A DNA stretch of 64,000 nucleotides from Bacillota bacterium. GTDB taxonomy: Bacteria > Bacillota > UBA4882 > UBA8346. The notes under the pieces were generated by a model that was not told where the DNA came from, searched no databases, and was given only the letters and a program-made list of their open reading frames with translations. Where the stretch lies: contig JAEVYU010000019.1 of assembly GCA_023392595.1 (NCBI GenBank), positions 1 to 64,000 on the forward strand. Direction: 5' to 3'. Every line of letters begins with the position of its first letter. The stretch's first letter is position 1. Of this stretch, positions 35,050-44,224 are shown in pieces. The position numbers were made by a program, and so were the translations under genes.

Positions 35050-35736
35050 ATGTTTAAAAATATTAAAATTAATCGGATCAGCGATGAAATCGCTTTCCAA
35101 ATCAAACAAATGGTTTTAAAAAATGAGCTTCAGTCCGGCAATAAACTCCCTACCGAACTGGAACTGGCCGAGATGTTTTCCGTCAGTCGCACCGCTGTCC
35201 GTGAAGCTTTATTCAGTCTGGAAGCCCAGGGTCTTATCGAACGAAAAAAAAGCGGTGGGACCATCATTAAACAGTTTAGCGCCAGTAAAATTTTGGAGTC
35301 GATCGTTTTTGCGCTCAAAAGCGATTTAGACATGTTTACCGATTTTATGGAAGTCCGCAAAGTGCTGGAAAGTCATATCGTCTCACTTGCCATTGAAAAA
35401 AGCCAACCCGGAGATTTTGAACTGATCCAACAATCCCTACTCAATTTGGAGTCTGAAATTATTCAAGAAGGAAACGGGGTGGAGTCCGATATTATGTTTC
35501 ATCTCAGTTTGGCTGCATGCACCCATAACCAGGTTCTCATCAGTTTAATTAAATCCATCAGCGACATGTTGAGGGTTAGCCGCGAAAAGACTCTGCAATA
35601 TCCCGGGCGGCTTTTGGAATGCCTAAAAGAGCACAAGGCAATTTTTATGGCGATTCAGTCCAAGGATACCGCCGAGGCGAAACGGTTAATGATTCACCAC
35701 CTGGATCAGGCCCTTCACATCGCACATCAAATCTAA
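35050..35736 (+). CDS. GntR/FadR-subfamily (FCD) transcriptional regulator
   Basis: A 228-residue regulator. The N-terminal GntR winged HTH (about 10-75) includes NKLPTELELAEMFSVSRTAV and LEAQGLIERKKSGGTII. The C-terminal all-helical FCD ligand domain (about 95-222) has MEVRKVLESHIVSLAI and late histidine-containing helices (HLSLAACTHN, HHLDQALHIAH) that often bind metal plus a carboxylate. AGGAGTT precedes the ATG. It is the first gene before livGFHM, 23 bases upstream, so it probably controls the transporter in response to a transported or derived carboxylate (inference). Confidence 0.92.
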   Translation: MFKNIKINRISDEIAFQIKQMVLKNELQSGNKLPTELELAEMFSVSRTAVREALFSLEAQGLIERKKSGGTIIKQFSASKILESIVFALKSDLDMFTDFMEVRKVLESHIVSLAIEKSQPGDFELIQQSLLNLESEIIQEGNGVESDIMFHLSLAACTHNQVLISLIKSISDMLRVSREKTLQYPGRLLECLKEHKAIFMAIQSKDTAEAKRLMIHHLDQALHIAHQI

Positions 35737-35759
35737 TCCAATGAATAAGGGGTGAATTT

Positions 35760-36545
35760 ATGGGAGACTCTCAAACTTTATTACAAGTCAGTGAATTGAC
35801 CAAACAATTTAAAGGTTTGCTGGCCGTAGATCATTACCAACTCAACATTTTCTCCGGGGAAATTGTGGGTCTAATCGGCCCTAACGGCGCCGGTAAGACC
35901 ACGGTCTTTAATTTACTGACCGGCATATTCCCGCCCAGTTCAGGAAGGATCCAACTCAAAGGCCATGAAATTACCGGACTCCGTCCGGACAAAATCGCCA
36001 AAAGAGGTATGGCCCGTACTTTCCAAAATATCCGATTGTTCGGAGAGTTGTCGGCCTTACAAAACGTGTTGATTGCCGCACAAATCCACAAAAAGTACCA
36101 TTTAGGCAGCGTCTTACTGGGAACCTTTACATTCGGGAAAGAAGAAAAAGCACTAATCTCTCAGGCGCAGCGATATTTGGAGGCTTTAGGTATTCTTGAC
36201 ATCCGGAATCAGCTGGCCAAAAATCTTCCCTATGGTGTTCAGCGCAAATTGGAGATCGCCAGGGCTTTGGCAACCAAACCCCAACTGTTATTATTGGATG
36301 AGCCGGCTGCAGGAATGAATCACCAAGAAAGCGCCGATCTGACCGAAAACATCCGTAGACTGCGTGATGAATTCGATTTGGCAATTATCCTCATTGAACA
36401 CGACATGCATGTGGTGATGAATCTTTGCCATCGTTTACAAGTTTTAAGTTACGGCAAAATCATCGCCGAAGGAACACCGGATACCATCAAAAAGAATCCC
36501 ATCGTTATCGAGGCTTACTTGGGGAGGTCAAAAACCAGTGCTTGA
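35760..36545 (+). CDS. livG: Branched-chain amino-acid-type ABC importer ATPase LivG
   Basis: A 261-residue HAAT-family ATPase. Walker A is GPNGAGKTT (about 38-46). Between Walker A and the signature lies the LivG-specific GMARTFQNIRLFGELSALQN stretch. YGVQRKLEIARAL is the signature region and LLLLDEPAAGMNHQE the Walker B. It overlaps livF by eight bases. The HAAT family carries branched-chain amino acids, urea or short amides; the substrate is not set by this subunit. Confidence 0.94.
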   Translation: MGDSQTLLQVSELTKQFKGLLAVDHYQLNIFSGEIVGLIGPNGAGKTTVFNLLTGIFPPSSGRIQLKGHEITGLRPDKIAKRGMARTFQNIRLFGELSALQNVLIAAQIHKKYHLGSVLLGTFTFGKEEKALISQAQRYLEALGILDIRNQLAKNLPYGVQRKLEIARALATKPQLLLLDEPAAGMNHQESADLTENIRRLRDEFDLAIILIEHDMHVVMNLCHRLQVLSYGKIIAEGTPDTIKKNPIVIEAYLGRSKTSA

Positions 36546-37242
36546 ATTGAAAGAACTTGATCTTTTCTATGGCAATATTCAAGCGGTCAGGAATTTATCG
36601 CTGAATGTAAAACAAGGCGAATTAGTGGCCTTGCTCGGAGCCAACGGCGCCGGAAAAACCAGTACCCTGCGGGGCATCTCCGGTATGCTTAAGCCTCGCA
36701 AAGGTCGGATTTTCTTTAACGGACAAGATCTAACGAAAGTCAATCCTCATCAAATTGTGGGCCTGGGATTGGCGCATTGTCCAGAAGGACGGGGGATTTT
36801 TGCCAGGATTAGTGTAGTTGATAATTTAAAAATCGGCGCCTACCGCTTCACGGACAAAAAACAAATTCACCAGGATTTGGACTGGGTTTATACGCTCTTT
36901 CCTATTTTGGCCGAACGCAAAAATCAGATTGCCGGCACTCTTTCCGGTGGGGAACAACAGATGTTGGCTATCGGCCGCTCTCTAATGTCCCGTCCGTTAA
37001 TGCTGCTCTTCGATGAGCCTTCCCTCGGGCTCGCTCCGCTAATTATCGAAAAAATTTATATGGTAATCGCCGCATTGAAAAAAGAGGGTAAAACGATTTT
37101 ACTGGTTGAGCAAAATGCCTACGCTGCTTTGGAAGTCGCCGACCGTGCTTATGTGCTGGAAACCGGTTCCCTCAAGCTTTCCGGCACGACGGCGGAGTTG
37201 CTCCAAAATGAAGCTGTGAAAAACGCCTATCTAGGAGGATAA
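36538..37242 (+). CDS. livF: Branched-chain amino-acid-type ABC importer ATPase LivF
   Basis: A 234-residue second ATPase of the HAAT importer. Walker A is GANGAGKTS (about 32-40), with LAHCPEGRGIFARISVVDNL typical of LivF, signature LSGGEQQMLAIGRSL and Walker B LLFDEPSLGLAP. The start is GTG 36538, within the livG end, implying coupled translation. It ends five bases before livH. Confidence 0.94.
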   Translation: MLELKELDLFYGNIQAVRNLSLNVKQGELVALLGANGAGKTSTLRGISGMLKPRKGRIFFNGQDLTKVNPHQIVGLGLAHCPEGRGIFARISVVDNLKIGAYRFTDKKQIHQDLDWVYTLFPILAERKNQIAGTLSGGEQQMLAIGRSLMSRPLMLLFDEPSLGLAPLIIEKIYMVIAALKKEGKTILLVEQNAYAALEVADRAYVLETGSLKLSGTTAELLQNEAVKNAYLGG

Positions 37243-37247
37243 ATACT

Positions 37248-38144
37248 ATGAGTCTAGCTTATTTGGTTCAAAACACCATTGACGGCCTCAGTCTAGGCAG
37301 CATTTACGCGTTGATTGCCATTGGTTTTTCGTTAACCTTCAGCATTTTAAGACTAATCAACTTTGCACATGGCGATATTCTAATGATTGGCGCTTATTGT
37401 GCCCTTTTCCTCATCACCGGAATGCATCTTCCTTTGTGGGCTGCTTTGATTTTAGCAATGGCCTTTGCCGCCTTGTTTGGAATTTTTATTGAACGGATAG
37501 CTTACCGTCCCTTGCGGGGCGCCAATGATGTCGCGGCGCTGATCGCATCCTTGGCGGTCTCAATCATCATCCAAAATACCGGAATCATGACCGTTACCGC
37601 CCAACCCCGCAAATTTGAAATCCCGGAAATATTAACCCTAATTCACAACTTCGGCAATATTTCCATCAGCAATATGACTCTGCTTATTATTATTCTCTCA
37701 CTGTTCCTTATGATATCCTTCTCCCTATACGTCACCCGCACGAAAATGGGTACAGCCATGCGCGCTTGTTCCGAAAACATCGGCGTGGCCCAGTTAATGG
37801 GAATCGATATCAACCGGGTCATTGCGGTTACTTTTGCCTTGGGTTCGGGAATGGCTGCAGTCTCCGGAATTATGCTGGCTGGACAGTATGGACGTATTGA
37901 GCCGTTAATGGGTTTTATCCCCGGCTTAAAAGCCTTCGTTGCCGCTGTTATCGGAGGGATCGGCAGTGTCTCCGGAGCGGCCTTGGGAGGCTATGTTCTG
38001 GGCCTATCGGAAATTCTGCTTGTAGCCCTTTTGCCTCCCTCTTACTCCGGCTACCGGGACGCCTTTGTCTTCATCCTGTTGATTCTGGTCTTGCTTTTTA
38101 AACCGTCCGGCTTACTCGGACAGGCCGAAGGGAGAAAAGTATGA
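37248..38144 (+). CDS. livH: Branched-chain amino-acid-type ABC permease LivH
   Basis: A 298-residue permease with about eight hydrophobic segments. GLSLGSIYALIAIGFSLTFS, LINFAHGDILMIGAY and MRACSENIGVAQLMGIDINR are LivH hallmarks, the last being the ATPase-docking loop. AGGAGG precedes the ATG. It overlaps livM by four bases. Confidence 0.94.
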   Translation: MSLAYLVQNTIDGLSLGSIYALIAIGFSLTFSILRLINFAHGDILMIGAYCALFLITGMHLPLWAALILAMAFAALFGIFIERIAYRPLRGANDVAALIASLAVSIIIQNTGIMTVTAQPRKFEIPEILTLIHNFGNISISNMTLLIIILSLFLMISFSLYVTRTKMGTAMRACSENIGVAQLMGIDINRVIAVTFALGSGMAAVSGIMLAGQYGRIEPLMGFIPGLKAFVAAVIGGIGSVSGAALGGYVLGLSEILLVALLPPSYSGYRDAFVFILLILVLLFKPSGLLGQAEGRKV

Positions 38145-39190
38145 TGAACGCCAAACCCGCCAAACTTTTTACCATTGCTTTTCTTGCGCTTTTTACTGGA
38201 GTGCTCTATCTATTAAACCACTTTTTGTCTCCTTACCATATGCAGATCATCAACTTGATCGGCATCAACATCATATTAGTTGTCAGTTTAAATCTCACCA
38301 ACGGTTTTTGCGGGATTTTTTCCTTGGGGCACGCAGGTTTTATGGCGGTTGGAGCCTATGTTACCGCCATTCTCACCATTCCAGCTGTTAAAAAAGGATT
38401 TCTTTTACCCCAACTTCCCGGTTGGCTGGTCTCATTGCAACTTCCTTTCTTGCCGGCTTTACTTTTGGGTGGGCTGGCAGCTTCTCTCTGCGCTCTGCTT
38501 ATCGGTTATCCGGTGCTCCGTCTCCGTGGTCATTATTTAAGTGTGGCAACTTTAGGTTTCCTGGTCATCACCCAAGTCTGCATCACCCAAATGGATGGTT
38601 TGACCCGGGGAGCCCGTGGCCTCAACGGTTTGGAGTCTTTTACCAATGTGTGGTGGATTTGGTTCGGGGTGATTTTAACCATTTATGTAGTTGCCAAAAT
38701 GATTCATTCCGCTTACGGCCGGGGTATGAATGCTATTAAAGAGGATGAATTGGCAGCCGAATGCCTGGGGGTCAATTTAACCGGCCACAAATTATTGGCT
38801 TTTTGCCTAAGCGCATTTTTCGCCGGTATCGGCGGGGCGTTGTGGGGTCACTTAATTACGGTGATTACTCCGGGTTGTTTCTCGTATGGTCAAACTTTCA
38901 ATTTAGTGGTTATGTCGGTGGTCGGCGGTATGAGCAGCATAACCGGAGGTGTTGTTGGCGCACTGGTAATGACATTGGTACCGGAGCTTTTGCGCAATCT
39001 TGAATCAGGAATCACGCTTTGGGGAATTACCTTACCACCGCTATATGGTTTAAGTCAGATTATTCTTGCAATCGCCTTAATTCTGGTCATTCTATTCCGT
39101 CCTAACGGCTTAATGGGCCGCTGGGAATTCTCCTGGACCAGATTTCATTCCAAATCCAAGCTCTACAAAGGTGGTGGTTACTCTCATTAA
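38141..39190 (+). CDS. livM: Branched-chain amino-acid-type ABC permease LivM
   Basis: A 349-residue permease with about nine hydrophobic segments. LNLTNGFCGIFSLGHAGFMA, GYPVLRLRGHYLSVATLGF, the docking loop MNAIKEDELAAECLGVNLTG and the final LFRPNGLMGRW are classic LivM features. The start is ATG 38141 (an ATGATG doublet) overlapping the livH stop. It pairs with LivH. Confidence 0.94.
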   Translation: MMNAKPAKLFTIAFLALFTGVLYLLNHFLSPYHMQIINLIGINIILVVSLNLTNGFCGIFSLGHAGFMAVGAYVTAILTIPAVKKGFLLPQLPGWLVSLQLPFLPALLLGGLAASLCALLIGYPVLRLRGHYLSVATLGFLVITQVCITQMDGLTRGARGLNGLESFTNVWWIWFGVILTIYVVAKMIHSAYGRGMNAIKEDELAAECLGVNLTGHKLLAFCLSAFFAGIGGALWGHLITVITPGCFSYGQTFNLVVMSVVGGMSSITGGVVGALVMTLVPELLRNLESGITLWGITLPPLYGLSQIILAIALILVILFRPNGLMGRWEFSWTRFHSKSKLYKGGGYSH

Positions 39191-39246
39191 ATTAAACTAA
39201 CTTGGCATCATTCAAAACATACTTAAATTTAATGGAGGTATTTACG

Positions 39247-40395
39247 ATGAAAAAATTTCTTGTACCATTACTGGTGATTACGCTATTATTCACCTGCAAT
39301 ATCTTTGCAGCCACTGCACCTATAAAAATCGGTGCTATTTATAACCTTACCGGCGACCAGTCCTCTCTGGACGCTCCATCACTTAACGGTCTTATCTTGG
39401 CAGCCAAAGAGATTAACGCTGCTGGCGGCGTGTTGGGACGAAAAATCCAAGTTGTAAGTCTTGATGGAAAAACCGATCAATCCATTTCCACCAATGCTGC
39501 TTTAAAATTGGTCAATGTTGAAAAAGTTGCGGCAATCGTCGGCTTCAGCGATTCCAACTATGCGCTTGCCGCCGGTCCTATTGCTCAGAAAGCCAAAATC
39601 CCTTTCATTACTTCCGGCGCAACCCTGCCTTCCATGCCGGACCAAGTGGGCGACTATTTCTTCATGACACCTTATGGCGATAACACCCAAGCCTATGTTG
39701 GCGCCGAATTCGCCAGCAAAGATTTGAAAGCGAAAACCGCATATGTACTAAAGGATACTGCAATGGACTTCACAGTCAACTTAGCAGCCTACTTTGTAGA
39801 ACGTTTCAAAAAAATCAACGGGAAAGACGCTATTGTTTTAGAAGATAACTTCAAAACCGGCGACCAAGACTTTTCGGCCCAAGTCAACCGGTTAAAAGCT
39901 TTGGCTAAAAAACCGGATTTGCTCTATATTTCTTCAGGCCCTTCCGAATGCGGCATCATTGTGAAACAAATCCGTGCTGCCGGAATCAATACTCCAGTCA
40001 TTAGCGGTGACGGTTTTGATACCCCCTTGCTGACCGAATTAGGCGGCAAAGGCGCCAATATTGAAACTTACTTCACCACCCATGCCAGCTTGACGAGTGA
40101 AGAAGCGAAAGTCAAAAAGTTCGTTCAAGCCTATAAAAATGAATTTAAATCCGATCCGGAGAATGCTTTTGCAGCTCTAGGCTATGATACCATGTATTTG
40201 ATTGCCGATGCCATTAAACGGGCCAAATCCGTCAATCCCCCGGCCATTCGCAATGCTTTGGCCAAAACCTCCAATTTCAAAGCAGTTACCGGAACCATAA
40301 CGTATCCGGCAAACTCGCGGGTCCCTTTGAAATCGGTCGCTGTCTTAAAGGTTGTTGACGGCCAATTCAAATTCGTGAAATCAGTGACTCCCTAA
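39247..40395 (+). CDS. HAAT-family periplasmic binding protein (LivK/LivJ type)
   Basis: A 382-residue binding protein for the preceding LivGFHM. The signal peptide (about 1-22, ending IFAAT) has no convincing lipobox. The mature part follows the type I bilobal fold with IKIGAIYNLTGDQSSLDAPS, AAKEINAAGGVLGRKIQVV and VAAIVGFSDSNYALAAGPIA. I start at ATG 39247, with GGAGGT upstream. It is followed by a terminator, so the next gene may be expressed at lower level. The ligand cannot be read from sequence; an amino acid or amide is likely. Confidence 0.92.
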   Translation: MKKFLVPLLVITLLFTCNIFAATAPIKIGAIYNLTGDQSSLDAPSLNGLILAAKEINAAGGVLGRKIQVVSLDGKTDQSISTNAALKLVNVEKVAAIVGFSDSNYALAAGPIAQKAKIPFITSGATLPSMPDQVGDYFFMTPYGDNTQAYVGAEFASKDLKAKTAYVLKDTAMDFTVNLAAYFVERFKKINGKDAIVLEDNFKTGDQDFSAQVNRLKALAKKPDLLYISSGPSECGIIVKQIRAAGINTPVISGDGFDTPLLTELGGKGANIETYFTTHASLTSEEAKVKKFVQAYKNEFKSDPENAFAALGYDTMYLIADAIKRAKSVNPPAIRNALAKTSNFKAVTGTITYPANSRVPLKSVAVLKVVDGQFKFVKSVTP

Positions 40396-40417
40396 TCGTG
40401 TCTCCATAAAAATGCCA

Positions 40418-40449
40418 GGGCTACCGGGAGATATCCCGGAGCCCTTTTT
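40418..40449 (+). terminator. Terminator after the Liv-type binding protein
   Basis: GGGCTACCGGGA pairs with TCCCGGAGCCC (one asymmetry) around GATA, followed by TTTTTA. It lies between the binding protein and the creatininase-family gene. Confidence 0.85.
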
Positions 40450-40479
40450 ATTATTTTCTATTAATAAGGAGGTTTTATC

Positions 40480-41247
40480 ATGAGTTTACTGCAAAAAATG
40501 ACCGGTCATCAATACAAAGACGGTCCTAAATTCGATAAAGCGATTATCGCAGTAGGTTCCTGTGAAAATCACGGTTTCCATCTTCCTTTTGGAACGGACA
40601 CCTTTGTCTCTTCGATGTTGGCCGAGAAAGTGGCCGAACAAATCGATGGTTTGTTGGTCCTCCCCCCCGTTAATGTCGGAATGAGTCAACACTATGCCCA
40701 TTTTCCATTCACTCTGACCTTACAGCCGGAAACTTTAATTGCTGTTTTAAAAGATATTCTGGAGAGCACCGTCAAAAACGGTATTGAAAAAATCTTCATC
40801 ATGAACGGACACGACGGTAACATTGCCCCCATTGAAATTGCCGCCCGTGCTATTAAATTAGCCCATCCCAATGTGAGAATCGCCGCCCTGGATGCCTGGT
40901 GGGTTACAGCCGGTAAACTATTACCCACCGATACCTTTGAGGTATGGAATGGGCTCGGCCACGCCGGAGAAGGCGAAACTTCTATCGGGCTTGCCCTTTT
41001 CCCGGAATTAATCGAGATGGAATATGCCAAAGGCGTAGTGCCAAATCTACCGGAACATGTAGAAATCAAATGGAACTTTGCCGAACTCACCAATACTGGA
41101 GCAACCGGCGACCCAAGCAAAGCTACTGTCGCTAAAGGCCAAAAAATGGTTGAGGTGTTGGTAAAAGAAGTCGTCCGCTTCTTCCGGGAAATGGATGACA
41201 AGGATTGGAAATACTCCTCAAAAGAGTCGGCATTACCTCAAAAATAA
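40480..41247 (+). CDS. Creatininase-family metal-dependent amidohydrolase
   Basis: A 255-residue member of the creatininase/MftE/FAPy-deformylase family, which uses two metals to open cyclic or linear amides. The metal-binding motif is CENHGFHLPFGTD with E29, H31 and D40. NGHDGN (about 110-115) and GHAGEGETS, with a further ligand glutamate, complete the site. AGGAGG precedes the ATG. It follows the liv operon after a terminator, suggesting that the imported compound is an amide, lactam or its precursor (inference). The exact substrate is unknown. Confidence 0.88.
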   Translation: MSLLQKMTGHQYKDGPKFDKAIIAVGSCENHGFHLPFGTDTFVSSMLAEKVAEQIDGLLVLPPVNVGMSQHYAHFPFTLTLQPETLIAVLKDILESTVKNGIEKIFIMNGHDGNIAPIEIAARAIKLAHPNVRIAALDAWWVTAGKLLPTDTFEVWNGLGHAGEGETSIGLALFPELIEMEYAKGVVPNLPEHVEIKWNFAELTNTGATGDPSKATVAKGQKMVEVLVKEVVRFFREMDDKDWKYSSKESALPQK

Positions 41248-41321
41248 AATTGCATGGTTTAAAGACCTCTTTCTGTCAAGCCACCGTTATTCTCGAAAAT
41301 TCCCGCCCAAAAGCCGGAAAT

Positions 41322-41361
41322 AAAATAAGGGGCCATTTCTTAGGATGGTCCCTTATTTTTC
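41322..41361 (+). terminator. Terminator after the creatininase-family gene
   Basis: AAAATAAGGGGCCAT pairs with ATGGTCCCTTATTTT (one mismatch) with a TTCTTAGG loop. T/A tracts on both sides allow it to act also for the convergent TctC gene. Confidence 0.85.
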
Positions 41362-41377
41362 ATTGATAATTCTTAAA

Positions 41378-42331
41378 TTATTGGGCGCTCTGTTTCAAAT
41401 GTTCCATAAACCCAGAATAATATTTCTTTTTTTCGTTGATGAATTTTTTGGAAGCCGCAATTCCATAATCCTCTACTTTAAAGCCCAACTTTTCCATTTC
41501 CTGTCTGAATTCAGGAGTATGATTAATTTTGCTGAAAGCGTCCTCTAAAACTTTCATAATTTTCATCGGAGTCCCCGGAGGAACGGCAATACCCCGGTAA
41601 GTACCTTCGATAATATTATAGCCTTCTTCTTTAAAAGTAGGGACATTTGGAAAACCGCTTACACGCTTTGCAGATTGAACTGCCAAGGCCCTTATTTTAT
41701 TTCCATAACTCACTGCCATTGTAGGAGAAGTCATTAAAGCCAAAACACTATGGCCTAACAAAGCTGGTAAAGCCGTCCCGGAACCAGGATAATTCAAATA
41801 TGTGACTTTAGTCTTTGCTGCTTTCTCTAATTCAATAACACCCAAATAATTTGCGGTATTAATACCGCTGCCGCCGATTGTAACCACAGAAGGATTGGCC
41901 TTAGCGTATTTAACCAAATCCTTTAAATTACGAAAAGGGCTATCCTGTGCAACAATAAGTATATTGGGAGTACTATTGAAAATATAAACCATGTTAATAT
42001 CTTCCGTTTTAAATCCAATATTGGGTTTTTCAATCGGTTGAATGATGATATGAGGCAAATTACAAACAGTGAGATTATAACCATCCGGCTGACTCTTGAC
42101 CAATTCCGCCCAAGCGGTCGCTCCCCCGGCTCCCGGTTTAAAAACAATATTAACTGTCTGTCCCAAAAGAGTCGTTAATTGTGTTTGTTGCAATTTAGCG
42201 GCAAAATCGGATTCTCCACCCGCAGTAAACGGAATAATATAATTAATTGGTTTTTCCGGGTACCCGGCTGCTAAGCATGGTACGACGAAACATAAACAAA
42301 GAAAAAAAACAACTGAAATTTTTCGCATCAT
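41378..42331 (-). CDS. TctC/Bug-type tricarboxylate-family binding protein (orphan)
   Basis: A 317-residue extracytoplasmic binding protein of the TTT system. The signal peptide is at about 1-21, ending LAAG^YPEKP by my estimate, with no lipobox. PINYIIPFTAGGESDFAAK, VVFKPGAGGATAWAE-like (VFKPGAGGATAWAELV) and GYNLTVCNLPHIIIQPI match the family. TctA and TctB membrane genes are absent nearby, as is common for orphan Bug proteins. The neighbours on the same strand are a chemoreceptor and a DASS transporter. AAAGGAG precedes the ATG. A carboxylate ligand is likely but unproven. Confidence 0.92.
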   Translation of the reverse strand: MMRKISVVFFLCLCFVVPCLAAGYPEKPINYIIPFTAGGESDFAAKLQQTQLTTLLGQTVNIVFKPGAGGATAWAELVKSQPDGYNLTVCNLPHIIIQPIEKPNIGFKTEDINMVYIFNSTPNILIVAQDSPFRNLKDLVKYAKANPSVVTIGGSGINTANYLGVIELEKAAKTKVTYLNYPGSGTALPALLGHSVLALMTSPTMAVSYGNKIRALAVQSAKRVSGFPNVPTFKEEGYNIIEGTYRGIAVPPGTPMKIMKVLEDAFSKINHTPEFRQEMEKLGFKVEDYGIAASKKFINEKKKYYSGFMEHLKQSAQ

Positions 42332-42493
42332 CGAACGCTCCTTTTAAAATCCTGTGATAATTTTTTAAAGTATTTTACCCTACAAATTTAGGTTTTCCCC
42401 CAACACCTCCTTCGACAAAACAATTGCCGCAAAATGATAGGTTCAAAATTAGCATCATATAATATCTCACCCGTAAATCTCAACGGAAATTTT

Positions 42494-44197
42494 TTATCGG
42501 CCATGGCCAATTTTAAAAAAAGCTACCGATTTACGTAAATCATCTGCAATATCATTTAAATTCTCGGCAAGTGCCGCAACTTCTTCAACAGCAGCGCTTT
42601 GTTCTTCGGTAGTTGCCGAAATTTCCTCAGTGCTGGCCATACTTTCTTCGCTAATTGCCGCGATGGCACTGATGGCATCAATAACATTCTGATTCCGTGC
42701 AACCATTTTTTTTGCCGTTTCCGCCACTTCTTCTATTTGATCCTTATTGGAAATCAGTAATTTAAAAATATCCGACAACGTTACATTAGACTTTGCTATC
42801 AGATCTTTTCCCACCTGGGAATGTTCAATTCCTTCTTGCATTACGGCTACGGCTTGTTCAATCTTAAGTTTCATTTCGGAAATAATCGTAGCAATGTCAT
42901 TGGCTGCTTGTTTAGACTGTTCGGCCAGTTTACCAGTTTCTTGGGCAACAACAGCAAACCCTTTACCATGTTCTCCGGCCCGTGCCGCCTCAATTGCCGC
43001 ATTTAAAGCCAGCAAAGTTGTTTGGTCAGCGATCGTCGTAATGGCTGAAGATATATCACTAATCCTAACGGAAGCCTTATTCAATTCATCAACCGAATCA
43101 GCCGCTTGTTGGGCGGTACTAAAAACTTCGTTGATGATATTATTGATATCGTTATTTGTTTTTTGCCCTAGTTGAGCTGATTCGGTTACTTTCTCCGATC
43201 CTGCCGCCATTTCTTGATTATCCTTTGAAACTTTCATGACCAAATCAGAAAGCAAGTGAGCGCCCTGAGCGATTTGGGATATCTGATTCGTTTGCTCACC
43301 TGCACCAGCTGCCAATTGTTCCATAACCTGCGCCACTTGGTTAGCTGAGTCGCCGGTTTCCGAAGAAGCCTTTTTTAATTCCTGACTCGCCGAAAGCAAA
43401 GACTCGGATTGAAAATTAATCTTTTTTACCAATTCTCGCAAACTGTTGATAGCTTGATTCAATCCTTCAACAACTCCAACAACTTCCGGACAACCATAGC
43501 GATCGATGCTTTGGGTCAAATCTCCCAAAGCCAAAGCTTTCGAAGCAAATAAAATATTTTTAAGCGGGTTGGTGATCGAACGCGAAATTAATAGCCCCAA
43601 AAAAAAGGCGATGAGTCCGCTTATAACCAGAATGAAAAGGGTAATCATTTTAGCCGATTCGGAAAACTGTTTGTTCTTGGTAAAAGTCTCTAAACTCAAA
43701 TCCATTAATTTTTTTTGAATGCGGTTTAACGGACCGTTACAGGCCTCCAGCTGTTCACGAAAAGTGGCAAAATTAACTTGACTGGCTGGTGACTGACAAA
43801 TCTCCTGGGCAGTTTGGAAATGATTTAAAATAATCTCGGTAGACTTTTTATCAATCCCGTTAAAATAATCAATGGTTGGTTCTGTATCATCGGGGAACGT
43901 TTGAGAAAGATCTGCTTGTCCAGAAATAGCCAGTTGATAATTATTTTGTGCTTGCGCAAAATAAACACGAATGTTGGAGAGGTTCGATAATAAATTATTG
44001 CTGTTTACAAATGAAACATAAGTAGACTGTTGCATCGTATTAATAATAGCGACGCTGGAAAATCCCAGGATGATTAAAAAAACGATCATTACCAAAACGA
44101 TTGCTTGAATCTGATAAAAAATTTTAAGCCTTGAAAAATTAAAAAGATGAATCTTTTCCGATAAAAACTTAATAAAGCCAAGGAATCGCTGTTTCAA
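42494..44197 (-). CDS. Methyl-accepting chemotaxis protein
   Basis: A 567-residue chemoreceptor. Transmembrane helices at about 25-50 and 185-210 flank a roughly 135-residue four-helix-type extracytoplasmic sensor. A HAMP domain (about 211-263) follows, then a long coiled coil with the conserved signalling tip, whose flanking segment reads EHGKGFAVVAQETGKLAEQS (usual tip neighbour GxGFAVVAxEVRKLAE). I start at TTG 44197, since GGAGGAG lies six bases upstream; the frame extends to 44224 without a site. The adjacent orphan TctC-type protein could present ligand to it (inference). Confidence 0.92.
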   Translation of the reverse strand: MKQRFLGFIKFLSEKIHLFNFSRLKIFYQIQAIVLVMIVFLIILGFSSVAIINTMQQSTYVSFVNSNNLLSNLSNIRVYFAQAQNNYQLAISGQADLSQTFPDDTEPTIDYFNGIDKKSTEIILNHFQTAQEICQSPASQVNFATFREQLEACNGPLNRIQKKLMDLSLETFTKNKQFSESAKMITLFILVISGLIAFFLGLLISRSITNPLKNILFASKALALGDLTQSIDRYGCPEVVGVVEGLNQAINSLRELVKKINFQSESLLSASQELKKASSETGDSANQVAQVMEQLAAGAGEQTNQISQIAQGAHLLSDLVMKVSKDNQEMAAGSEKVTESAQLGQKTNNDINNIINEVFSTAQQAADSVDELNKASVRISDISSAITTIADQTTLLALNAAIEAARAGEHGKGFAVVAQETGKLAEQSKQAANDIATIISEMKLKIEQAVAVMQEGIEHSQVGKDLIAKSNVTLSDIFKLLISNKDQIEEVAETAKKMVARNQNVIDAISAIAAISEESMASTEEISATTEEQSAAVEEVAALAENLNDIADDLRKSVAFFKIGHGR

Positions 44198-44224
44198 TAA
44201 TTTCTCCTCCATTTTTGTCGCCAC

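Noticed and set aside
40692..41201. 169-codon minus-strand frame antisense to the creatininase-family gene
   Set aside because: It lies wholly inside a well-supported gene on the other strand and has low-complexity serine/alanine composition without a ribosome site.
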